A DNA stretch of 64,000 nt, taken from NCBI GenBank assembly GCA_025716815.1, contig JAIXMN010000009.1, positions 62,001 to 126,000 on the forward strand, given 5' to 3'. How positions within the stretch are numbered: the stretch's first letter is position 1; each line of letters starts with the position of its first letter. The stretch comes from Dichotomocladium elegans. Its lineage: Eukaryota > Mucoromycota > Mucoromycetes > Mucorales > Lichtheimiaceae. Of the stretch, positions 1 through 10,572 are shown piece after piece. The translations under genes and the position numbers were made by a program. The notes beneath the pieces were generated by a model that saw only the letters and a list, made by a program, of their open reading frames with translations, ran no database searches and had not been told where the DNA came from.

Positions 1-4
1 GTTG

Positions 5-2099
5 CTATATGTATACATCACCATGAGTGCTTGCTTCTCTTCGAAGTTGAGTAATATTGATATCACCTAGACAACGGGAAGAAAGACCTCGGGACTTGGG
101 GATGTTCATGGCGGTGGTTGAAAACGCGAGATGGATGGGCGACTGCAAAACTGGTGAGGAAAAAAGGTCACGTCTACTGACGGATAAAATCTGAGATGAC
201 TGACAGCGGCTGATCCACCCTCGTACTCTGTGAAACGCCGAGGGCTGCTTTTGAGGCAGCGGAGTGCCGACGTGGACCATGCCAAGGCTCATGCTGGGTG
301 CAATAAGTTGGCAACTTGGCGTAATGGCTGTTCCGTAATCACCCGGTGGTGGGTCCAAAGAGACGGGATGGGCTAACACGACAGGAATTTCTATCACTGC
401 GTCCACGCTATAGATCCGAATAAACTTCATTAACTTATCACCTTTTTAAAGTAGGGCATAAAACCTTGCTAACCTGCATCTGGTAGATGACATGACTGAA
501 AGTCTGATGGAATAGGATTCGTCAATCAACTTATGACTGCAGGCGGTAAAACGGTCTCTCTGTAAATACAAACGCAACGGTTAGTCACACACACCCACAT
601 ATATATATATTATGTCAATTAGTACACTTCCCGGAGACTGAAGGGTCATGACTGCCTGATCGTTCATACCAGGCTCAATAGGCAAGATCCATCCCATACT
701 TGAGGCCAGGACCTCAGACACAGTTTCAAGTATGGAAGTAACTGGCCTCAGGCCAAAGCTGCCCTCTAGGCCAGTCTGGGAAAATGTGTTTTGTCGACGC
801 AAAAGTTCAAGTTTGATGTCAGAGACTGTGTCCTTTGATGTGTTGACAAGCTCGAGATGGACGTATATGGGTGCATCTGTCACCCACAGGGATCGCGCCA
901 AGTTCAAATCGATATGTACGGCATTAGTCGGCGAAGACGGCGAAGCCCAAATGTGCTGTGTTCGGCGCACGGGTTGGCACAGGGCGCCATCGGATAGGGG
1001 TCCTGAACGCGAGTTGAGATAGATCTGAATTATATGGTCACTGCAAATCGTTTTTCCTCGTTTCCGCTGCCTCTGACCATTACTGTTCGCGCTGCGGTCT
1101 TGCCACCTCAATTCCATTTTACTGTCCCGTATTTGTTGCGTTAGTAAATTTAAAGGAGAGATGGAAAGGGGCCGGTCAAGAGTGAACAAACTCTAGCCCC
1201 TTCTTTCCGTTTACTACAATCACTTACACCTGCAGCTGATACCGCACGGACCCTTTCTTGTCCTGGTAACTCCCTCCGACTTCTTCAGGCAACTTATTAA
1301 CAAAGGGAACGACGAATTTACCATCGTTTCTAAACATCGCAACAAATTCGGCACCGGTAAGGCTCAATATAGGGCGGTCTAAAAACTGAAATGTATGCGT
1401 TTCAGGTCGGAAGCGGCCCGGTTCGACAACACCTAACCATTTCTTTAGATATGTTCCGATTGCTTGGCCTTCTTCCTTACTTTCGACGCCTCGTAAATGG
1501 ATCACAAAACTATGGAAGCTTTCCAGAAGATCTGGCCGTGAAAGGCCTGCAGGAAAGTCAACGACAACCGTGCCATCCAATTTCCCTCCTGTGACAAAGT
1601 GCGGCGACTTGAGACAAATTAGCACGTCCCTGCGGTGCAGATTGGCCAATGCGCTGTAACTGTGATCCTGCACTACTCGTGCAGATATCTCCGAGGATGA
1701 AGATATCAGAGTTTTTGATGTAGAAGTCGTTTTGACAAATCGCTTAACGATGGTTGCCGGCGATGTGTGCGGCAGCGGCTTTCGATGGCTAGGGTTTTGA
1801 TTTGTTGCTAACAAGGACGACAGTGTGCGATGTTCCGGTTCAGTAATTGAAGTGGGCAATGCAGTAAGAGCAGTAGTAGTAGTAGCATCGATATCATCTG
1901 AGCCTGGAAAGAGTTTTGGAGACGTGAAGAGGAGAGGAACAGCGTATTTATGGTTCCTGTTTCTTCTGTTTCTGACTGTAGGCATGACATGGAACTTTGA
2001 CAACAGTGAGTGGCAAAGGGATCTTATCCAAATACTGCCTTGCTGCTGGAACTGCTTGCTGGGAGCTATCAGCGCTGCCGAATTATCTTGAGAATCCAT
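5..2099 (-). CDS. Alpha-arrestin-like protein (arrestin N and C domains)
   Basis: Four exons fit, read on the minus strand: 2099-1228, 1190-626, 559-474 and 407-5, giving about 641 residues. The first exon holds a low-complexity head and then an arrestin N fold (VLICLKSP near residue 155, then GTVVVDFPAG and FQFLDRPILSL). Exons 2-4 carry the arrestin C half (NTSKDTVSDIKLELLRR, HKLIDESYSIRLSV, IEIPVVLAHPV). Alpha-arrestins of this kind recruit Rsp5/Nedd4 ubiquitin ligase to plasma-membrane transporters or act in pH sensing. I see no clear PPxY motif, so the adaptor role is inferred from the family. The start ATG at 2099 is preferred over the upstream in-frame codon because that extension is not arrestin-like. 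The donor of exon 2 (626 or about 590, in an AT/GT-rich stretch) is uncertain. The stop lies five bases inside the window. Confidence 0.75.
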
Positions 2100-2373
2100 C
2101 TGATGAAGGAAAAGAAGATAGAGACAGTGACAAGCAGTAGTGAGTAGGATTGGTGACAGAAATGAGAACAGACAAAATTGGGGATCAACATTCTTCTGCG
2201 GCATGAACCTTAAAGAGCGGTTGGGAAAGAAATGGATGGAATGTGAGTCGCGACGGTCATCGATGGTAATGCTTCCCCTTGTTCCTTTTCCTGCTTTTAC
2301 TTCTGTGAGCGTAATTAAACGGTAGGGTCCTCTTTTTAATTATTAAAGGTAGTATGTTTTATGGCGAATATTT

Positions 2374-2995
2374 TTATAATTGTAATACAGCGCATTGTTC
2401 CGGGTCCATATAAGAAACTTCCGTCCTCTTCCCTCTGCTTTCTTCATCGTAACGCTCGCCCTTGTATTCCTCGTTTTCGCCCTCGTCCTCATCGTCCTCT
2501 GCAAGCTGGATAGCGCCTCGTTTTTCAGAGCAGGATCGTACGAGCGCGCCTGCAACAACAAGTGCAATCTCAACAAAAAGTACCAGTACGATGGGATATT
2601 TGAGTGCATGGATCGTATTAACTGCAATGCACGGCCACTGACCACGCAAGTCGAGGAGACATATGTCACGTTGTGGCCACAGATAATTGTACCAATGATC
2701 ATGGCGACCAATGCCGGTGACTACAGCCATAGTTTTCCTGTCAAATAAGATACAGAATATCCAGCTCAGCGCCAGACCGAATGGCATGAGCACATGGCAG
2801 CAGACCAGATCAAGCGCAGCAGATGTCGTCGCTCTCTTCGATTTACTGGTAAGTAACAAGAAGAGAGGACAAAAGACGGAGGCTTGTGCGGCAACCAGAG
2901 TTGAAATCAGTCGCCGATCCTCCACCATTTCGATCATGATAGCTGCATTGGTGTTCGCACCGTTGCTGAACCTGTCGCCACTGCTAATGCCGCTC

Positions 2996-3026
<31 letters not shown>

Positions 3027-3183
3027 CACCGGCTTTGACGTTCAAAAACAGAGAAAATATAGGGGCAGTGTGTAAGCTGTACACTGTGAGAGAAGACGCC
3101 ACTATAGCGATGGCTAAAACAAGGACGGCCGTTCGGGTCCAAAAGGTGCTGGACAGAATCCGCTTGGAGGATATTACTGACAT
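2374..3183 (-). CDS. Four-helix integral membrane protein, unknown function
   Basis: An uninterrupted 269-residue frame begins with ATG at 3183. Hydrophobic segments lie near residues 17-38, 90-110, 124-147 and 197-217, with a Ser-rich loop (about residues 53-63) between helices 1 and 2 and a charged, acidic, probably cytosolic tail of about 50 residues. The topology resembles MARVEL/tetraspan-like fungal membrane proteins, but no diagnostic motif was recognised, so no function is given. A GA-dinucleotide tract (about 3212-3231) lies just upstream, likely in the 5' leader. Low-complexity Ser codons form an AGC/AGT run around 2996-3025. The gene is co-directional with the arrestin-like gene downstream of it, separated by about 270 bases. 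Confidence 0.55.
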
Positions 3184-6120
3184 ATGCTCAGGAAGTACAA
3201 GGCGACAGACGGGAGAGAGAGAGAGAGAGAGAACGAAAAAACAAATGGTTGAAGAGGCCTGTAAAAGATATAATTAAGGGGGGGCAATTTCAGGGGCATA
3301 TTTGGGGGATAAACATACAGACACGAGTGATGAAATAAGTACATTCTAGGAATCCCCAATCCGCCCAATGGTTTTAATGTGTACAAGCCGTCTAGTGTCT
3401 GTAGCATAATCCTAACTACCGTATCTTGTATGTTACATACGTACAGGATGGTTGTGTACAGAATGGACATCCTCATATTGCATACACATGTAATGCCATC
3501 CACAGATGAATCCCAACTGCTGTTGCTGCTGCATAGAGAATCTTCATCACGAAATCTTTCGAACCGTGTAGCGTTATCATTGTTGCTTTGACCATCGCCA
3601 TAAGGCAGCTTCAAGATAACTTCCACTCACTTGTTGATGCAATCATCGAGGAGAATACGTTCGGTATGTGTTGTCAGCTTATATTCATTCTTATTAGTAC
3701 GGCAAAAGGAGTACAAGTACTTCACGTATAGGGTCCAATGCAAAAGTACACGGTCATCTAGGTACAACCTTTACCACCTGGCCCATGCGCCGCCATCTGT
3801 CTTGAAATGAACAGTTTGGAGAAGTAGGCTTTTATCTACCAATACCGGTATATATCTATCCTCACCTTTTCGTTTGTGTCTTTATTTCTCATGATGCACA
3901 TTCCCCTGGAGAGGGAAAGAAACTTGTTTCCTTCAAAATTACAAACCGCTATCCAGTCACTTACTCTCACTCTAACCTACTATTGGATGATGTGCATGCT
4001 GTAAAATTTTGACCATTTTCAGAAGGCACCAGTGGGGACCCTTCTTGTGAAAGTATTTAAGGTTTTGCTCCTATTAAAGTTCGTGCACATCAGCTTTTTC
4101 TTCGCAATAGAGCCACGCGTACAGCTGGCTGACCCTATCACAATATTTGCAATTCTGCTGTTGCTCACTGAAGAACACGACCAATCATTTTCTCCTTGCC
4201 ATGCAATGCTGTCCATCTAATACAGAGTGTGACACAGCAGAATATTCATCTTTCAGCAAACACATCATCGTCAGTCACCTTGCGTTTTCGGTACGGCCGT
4301 TTATGCAATTAGGAGGTACATGTCTTTTAGATAATGCACTTTTGTAGGCTCATGAAATCTTGGGGAAATTGAACCAGTCCAGAGCATGAGGGCTCTATAA
4401 ACTATGTTGTACATTGAAGCAGGACGAGGTGTAACTGACGTTGTCCTAAAAGTGATATCGGCTAGGCTCTGGTAGGTGACCATCGTTATGACTCTGGCAA
4501 GGAAAGTCAACCCATGAATCTATGAGAGGGGGGTTCATCAGATGGGTAGCTAATAATCTATTATACCGATAGCGAATATTCGCAAATCATCGGCATCTAT
4601 CTGACCAGCGTATTGTGTGTTCCCGGGCCTTGAAACGTTGGTTATATTCTCTGGAATATCATGATTCATAGTGGTTTATTCGCTCACTTCGCTTGCTGGA
4701 GCTACTGTGACCAGGACAAATAATGGTAAGGTTTTTATGGTAAAGACACTATTTTGAACTCTATTCAAGCACGTATCATATCCCGCTTTTACCAACGTGG
4801 TTAATTGCGATTGCATGAGCTCTTTTAATTCTCCCTGTCTGCTTTCATGTGGATTATGTAAATGAGGTCTCTTTAAGGTTCTATTCAATATATATTCTTA
4901 TAACGCTCACATATCAAACTCAATGTCAGTTTGAATGAACCATCTCCGTACTCTACAGGCCTTTTGATAACAGTGCTGCATAACTGACATAATAGAATGC
5001 CTGTGGCAGAAGACAACGGATTCAAGATGGCTTGCTCTGCTGAAATAATCAAAAGCTGCGATGCCCGAGTTGCAAGATAAAAAGGATGGATATTGATCTT
5101 TAAAATAAACATAGGATCATCCGCATGACATCTTTCAGGCAGCAGAAAATTACTGGGATATCTGTAAACCTGCCAAAACGTGACTCTACATCAACATACC
5201 AAGGCTACTGAGGAATACACAACGATACCATATTCTCGCCATTGCATGCATCCAAGTCGGGGCCCTATCAACATCGAAACCACGTTACCTATGGGTTGAG
5301 GGTGCAGAATATGGTAGTTTCCTTATTCTGTCAAATTCTGCATCTTATTAGTCCTGTTCTTCCAAATTTACTGGAAGAATAATAATTGATTCCATGGGTT
5401 CAGGGCCGAGATTCTCACCAGCAATCTTTCTAAGGAAATACACGAACACTTGATACTTATCGTTGATCATGAATGACATCATTTTTAGATGACCAAGGGC
5501 ATTGGTTTCTGATTGGTTATGACGTTACTTTGTTGGGAAGCAACCAACGTCGAGAACTTCCGAAGGGTACGGTATTCTAGGCTTGCATGGTTACAGTATC
5601 CATGAATTGACTCTCCCGCTCTTCTGATCCATGTACTTGAAATTAACATGACTCGAGCATCCATCCCTTTATTAAATATAACAAGCTAGTAGTTATGCCA
5701 GACGAGAGAACTTCCAAGGCAGCGCAATGATCCTTTTATATATGCGCCGCCGTCATAATTACCGTTGCCATACCTTGAGCGGCAAAGGAATACCGTCCTG
5801 GTATTCTTGTTACTGCTATTTCTACGCAACTCTCCCGAGCATCGGATTGATGAAGCCACTATTTATCAAGCGTACACTGGTAGCAGGGTTACTTGAACAG
5901 TAAAATAAGCACACTGTGCAGAAGAAAAAGCTCAATCTATGGTGTTCGACGGTCCGAGTCACAAGCGGAAGAATTTATTATCATTTTCGTTCTTTTCTTT
6001 CAGTGCTAAGTCAGACCTGTTAGATTGGGCTGATTTGACTCTTTTTTCCTTCTTTTTCTATACATATCTCTCTCTTTCTCTCATTATCTAAGAACTTCTG
6101 GTTAATTTTGGCAAAACGTA
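3184..6120. other. Intergenic region, no supported gene
   Basis: About 2.9 kb between the divergent four-helix protein and RING E3 genes. It holds only short unrelated open frames on both strands, with no splice-linked coding signal, tRNA or recognisable transposon. A pyrimidine-rich tract (about 6045-6085) precedes the E3 start and is probably part of its promoter or leader. Confidence 0.5.
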
Positions 6121-7889
6121 ATGTCTTCCACAGCCCAGCAAGCAGATACAACCCCACGCTACTTTTGTTATGCTTGTAACCGCGAGGTTCCCATCTACAT
6201 GGCCCCCGACCCCACATGCCAGCGATGCAATGAACAATTTGTACAAGAAGTAAGCTTATAAAAAAGAGACTCGCAAAATCTCAAAATGTTTATTGTGCGA
6301 TGAAGATTGAGCCAGAAAGCGATCCGCAAACTTTCCTCAACGGTGACGGGGACGCCACAGGCGTAGCTGATGCAGGACCAGAACGACCGAACGCTTATAT
6401 CCGCTATGACAGTCAAAACGGCAATGATTTGTTTCAATTTCTAGATGCATTTGGACCGGGGGAGAGAAGTGATGAGCCCAGTGGAGGTAGCAATGACAAC
6501 CGATCCTCGGCTGCTGCCATGTCGAGCGTGCTCCAGAACATGTTGACTATGCTCATGTCACAGGTTCCCGAATCCGCAGCAAACGACCAAGCATCTGATG
6601 AGGAGGGAGACGGTGATAGACAGCCAAGAAGTCAGCAATCGCATTCTATGGTGTTTTATGGTGGCATGGTTGATGGTCACCTTCAATTTCGACCTATGAA
6701 CTTGTCTCCGCAACGACAACAACAAGGCGAGAACGCATCAGGAAGTGGGGAGAATTCATCCAATACCGCACATCCGTCTACAGAGGAAGGAGCTGCAGCA
6801 GGGGACGGAGGCGATAACCGAGTTAATAATTTTGCAAGGTAAGTAGCATATGTCAATGTGTAAAGGATAGAAATAGTTAAGTTAGAATCTCTTTTATACA
6901 GCAGCTTGTTACGCTTGTTGTATGGGCTGAGCGAGGGCGTGGTGGGAAATCCAAACGATTATGTTTTTTCGCAAGATGGATTCGATAATATTATCACCCA
7001 ATTGATGGAACAGGCGAGCGGGTAAGATCGTATACTACATTTGGAATTAACCAAAAGAGTGTACTAACACATTCGTCTTTAGAAGAAATGCACCACCACC
7101 TGCCCCAGAGACAGTCATCGATACACTGCCTAAAAGGCCCTTAAATGACAAAGAAATCGGTAAAGTGACATTACACTCGGGGTATCTCATAGTTGCTCAT
7201 TTCTGACTAACCGACTTCGTTGGATGGTTGATGATAGAGGATAAAACGGATTGCGCTGTTTGCAAAGATGAATTCGGTCCGACTGAAATAGTCAATGAAC
7301 TACCCTGCCAACATGTCTTCCATGAGGACTGCATTAAACCCTGGCTGAAAGTCAATGGCACCTGCCCAGTTTGGTAAGCGATCCGTTGGATGCAGCAGAA
7401 CCGAAAGACCCACAGATTGCTGATATGGCTGTGGAATCAACGCTGGTATGTAGTCGACATTCGGTTCTTCCCGAGAAAAGTGAAGGCGCTGCTTTGTCAG
7501 AGAATAACGACACCAACTCGCACGGTGATAATGGCAGTAGCAGCAGCAATCCCGACCAAGCTACGACTACAACCAATACAAGCGATGCACCTACGTCCCC
7601 GCCACAGACATCTACTGCTGAAGGTCTTCCGCCGCCTCTCTCCTCACTGCTCGGTGATCCTCGAAGACAGCTTCCTTCGCTTGCCGGATGGTTTAACAAT
7701 TTCCGCAATATGAATAACCAACGACAACAACAGCAACAACCCTCCATGTCATCACCTCCCTCCTCCTCCTCCAACAACAACAACAGCAACAGCAACAGCA
7801 ACAACAATAATACCCCACAGCAGTCGTCGCGTGATTCCAACAATCGCAGCACTACTGATCCTTCGGAGATGGATCTTGACCTTGATTAG
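6121..7889 (+). CDS. RNF126/RNF115-like RING-type E3 ubiquitin ligase
   Basis: Six exons: 6121-6249, 6306-6838, 6902-7021, 7083-7159, 7238-7373 and 7454-7889, about 476 residues. The N-terminus (residues 13-38) has the four-Cys zinc finger of the RNF126/RNF115/RDUF family (FCYACNREVP, PTCQRCNEQFV). A long acidic, Ser/Gln-rich middle follows. The RING-H2 finger (about 291-334) reads CAVC, LPCQHVFHEDC, IKPWL, then CPVC. The last zinc-ligand cysteine is created across the fifth intron: exon 5 ends in TG and exon 6 starts with T. Unspliced RNA would stop right after CPVW. The tail is Asn/Gln/Ser-rich. Family members ubiquitinate cytosolic and membrane-derived clients with E2 partners. Its 3' end faces the Aph-1 gene about 104 bases away. 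Confidence 0.88.
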
Positions 7890-7993
7890 ATTAATATTAA
7901 TCAAAGTATTATTCCAAGACGATATTAAGAAAGCATGGTAGAAAATGGAAAAGATGACATGATAGAACAGCGGATGTGTTTTTATGATGAGTG

Positions 7994-8992
7994 TCATCGC
8001 CTAACGATACGGGAGCGTGAATTGAGAGAAAGCGCCACCAGGGCAACTGATACTGCGAGAATACCAATGCAAGTAACGAAAGCATAAACGCATCCGAGAT
8101 AAATAGTTTCTGAACTATTCAGCAGCGTCTTTGCAAGTAAAGAAAAAGGATCCGTATGAGTCCTCACGTCGTGGAGCATGCGCTCTCGCCTTACCGCGTA
8201 AGAAGCGCCGAAATGAGAGATGATGACCCAGAGAGCCCGGAGGATACCTGAAGGTTTACGTATAGTAGTATAACCCTCAAAAGCGACCATCATCCAGACA
8301 ATGTGTAGCAGCGAAAACAACGAGGTGGTCACCGCTATGACGATAATCGTACAATTGCGTGTGTAAGTTTACCACCACCACCACCACCACCACTTCTTCG
8401 CGCTTTATCCCTTGCGTTTACCGGAGACGAAAAATGTAGTTGCCTGTGGGCAAGACGAACACATCATGACACCTGGACCGATGGACTCGACAAGCGTCGA
8501 TACATAACTCACCAGGGATGTCGTTAATGCGTAACCAAAACCGGTGACAAAAGCGAAGATGGTTCGATTAAACGGCGAATGACAATTGGACGATACAATG
8601 TTAAGACCCTTTTCGGATCGCCTATAGGAACTATATTAACAGGACCGAAACGCATATAGAGGCACGGCACATACCGGAGCAGCAGAAAAAAGAACCATCG
8701 GAAGAGCTCCTGTATCAATATACTGTAGACTATACTGATAGAGTGCGTCGATTTTGCAAAGTACCAAATGACGCTAGCTATAAGTAGTGCTATCAGACAA
8801 AAGAAAGCACTGACAGACCATGATGGGGTCGTCATCGATTAGGCACATATGGAAAAATGGTCGATGGACTTGAAAGTACCTAGCAACCATAAGCAACACA
8901 TGCTGAGGATTGCGACCAATGTAGAGGAAAAAGATGGAGATGATTGGGCTATAAGCGACGAGAAGACATCCGAAAAACGTGTAGAGTGACAT
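7994..8992 (-). CDS. aph-1: Gamma-secretase subunit Aph-1 homologue
   Basis: Five exons on the minus strand: 8992-8880, 8809-8675, 8621-8422, 8334-8195 and 8128-7994. All phases join cleanly to give 240 residues, close to animal Aph-1 (about 250-265). The start reads MSLYTFFGCLLVAYSP, matching the animal FFGCTFVAFGP. Helix 2 reads AFFCLIALLIASVIWYF, followed by IQELFRWFFF. Seven hydrophobic segments follow the Aph-1 pattern, with GPGV after helix 4. The two family histidines are present (LLHIVW in helix 5 and ISHFG in helix 6). The helix-4 GxxxGxxxG repeat is weakened: only the first glycine is kept, followed by Ala and Ser. Aph-1 scaffolds presenilin, nicastrin and Pen-2 in intramembrane proteolysis. 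No other subunit is in this window. Confidence 0.85.
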
Positions 8993-9899
8993 GAGGCGAG
9001 GGTAGACCCCCACTCACCACCACCACCTTCTTCCTCGGTTCGCGTTGAAATTTTGATTCCAGATTGGGAAACGACAAAAGGGCGGGTGTTTGACCAGATG
9101 TCGTTTTCGAGCCAAAAAGTGAAATAATTGTCCCCAATATCATATAGATGGAACAGTCTGCTGTAGTGATTCTCTTTATATTTTTTGTCATGCATGAAAT
9201 ATAGGATGCGTGCAAAGTATATGTTGAAAAGCGTAAAGAGAGGGGACGAGGAGATATTCGTCGTTTGGTCTGGTCGGCTGCATCAAGCTATTTCGTTAGC
9301 TCTCAAGCAAGGTCGTTATATGGAGATGGATCAATAATTGTTATTTCATTTCGAAAATAAATTTCATATCAATGGACGGATACTCATTAGTTAGCTGAAC
9401 ACAGTAATCCTTCCTCCACACCAGTCAACTTACGCTCAAGGCCTGCAGGATTCACGAGTTATCCTGGGTACTCCCGGTGATAATTGAGAGGGTGATATAG
9501 CGGCAGAGGAACGAGCGGAATGGGGCCAGAGGTGGAAAAGAATGGAGCGGAAGGGCGTCCAGGAGCCCTCTCTCTTCCATAACTCGTCAAGTACGGGTAC
9601 AATTGCAATAAAACAAGTTAATATAATAGTGATCATACCGGATAAAGAACATGGAAAAGAGAGAGGGTCAGACTGGAGTTCAATGAGGAAGCATATTTCT
9701 CTCTTGATGAAAACAAGCAGATCCACGCCCAGAGGAGCAGGCAGAATTCCCTTTTATGATGGAAAAACAAACAGAGTTTTACCTTTGCCAGTGTAGCCGC
9801 GCTTAAATTTTGCTTCTTTCATCTAAATGTTTGTATCTTTCCGCTTGGTGATATGAGTATCAGCAAGGTCAGGATTTTTCCCTGCAAGATAGACTACGC
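8993..9899. other. Intergenic region upstream of the Aph-1 gene
   Basis: About 0.9 kb holding the presumed Aph-1 promoter. A minus-strand sequence near 9010-9030 could be a 5'-leader donor site (GGTGAGT) but no linked coding exon is seen. Short frames at 9436-9796 on both strands have no family features. Confidence 0.4.
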
Positions 9900-10572
9900 A
9901 GATATTCTATGTAAGTACAAATGGACAGACGAGAATACATTTCCTCCTCAATGACATAATCCGCAGGTTCAGGGCAGGCATGCTCATCAACGACATGATC
10001 TTGCCCATCTTTGTAAAAAATGTATTGTTCATTTCAGAATGTAAAATAAGTATAAAAGAAAGGACTAACATTAATAGAGATGGAAGCTTTTTTGTGTGAC
10101 AATCTTTGCCGTGCATGTGGCATTTGCTTTGTCATTGTGCGTAAGATCGCTATCACTCCTGCCGGTGTTTGGGCTAGTGCAAGCAAGATGGTATCATTTT
10201 CCTGTCCATACGCCGGTAGCGGAGCGCGCGTGCTCTTGCTTCGACAAACACAAACCCCTCTGAACGAGACTGACATGGATCTGGCAAGGACCATTAGCGC
10301 CAATGGTGCGAAGAGTTGCACCACAAACCGGAATAGGTGTTGCCTAGTCTGCATCCATTCTGCGTGAAAAAGATTGTTCCAGAGCGATGGCGGCAGCCAA
10401 TGTCAATGACATCATGTCGAAAAGGTATGTCGCATGGTTTTCCGTTGAAAGAGAGAGCTATAGTATTTACAGCTATTGCTGGAAAAGTACCAACCGAATA
10501 TGGATTCCAGTATGTATCTGCATGCAAGAACATCTTTTCTGTCTCGTTACGCTGTATGAATAAAAATCCCAT
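9900..10572 (-). pseudogene. Decayed SPRY-domain gene (Ssh4/Ear1-like relic)
   Basis: On the minus strand one frame (about 10480-10310) reads like the core of a SPRY domain of the Ssh4/Ear1 type: NGKPCDIPF, HDVIDIGC, SGTIFFTQNG, LGNTYSGLW. The expected continuation appears in different frames: TIGANGPCQIHVSL one frame over at about 10305-10265, GFVFVEA near 10260-10240, and PLPAYGQENDTILL near 10225-10185. Upstream of the core, YFSSNSCKYYSS also sits in a shifted frame. No GT-AG introns reconcile these shifts, so I read it as a pseudogene. Intact members are membrane-anchored endosomal adaptors that help Rsp5 sort cargo. Assembly errors are a less likely alternative because at least three shifts are needed. 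Confidence 0.5.

Noticed and set aside
4301..5112. Consecutive minus-strand open frames (4301-4510, 4676-4888, 4885-5112) considered as one spliced gene
   Set aside because: No splice sites join them in phase and no protein family was recognised.
9436..9796. Overlapping open frames on both strands, one with a hydrophobic stretch
   Set aside because: Neither shows family motifs and the two are mutually exclusive shadows of the same DNA.
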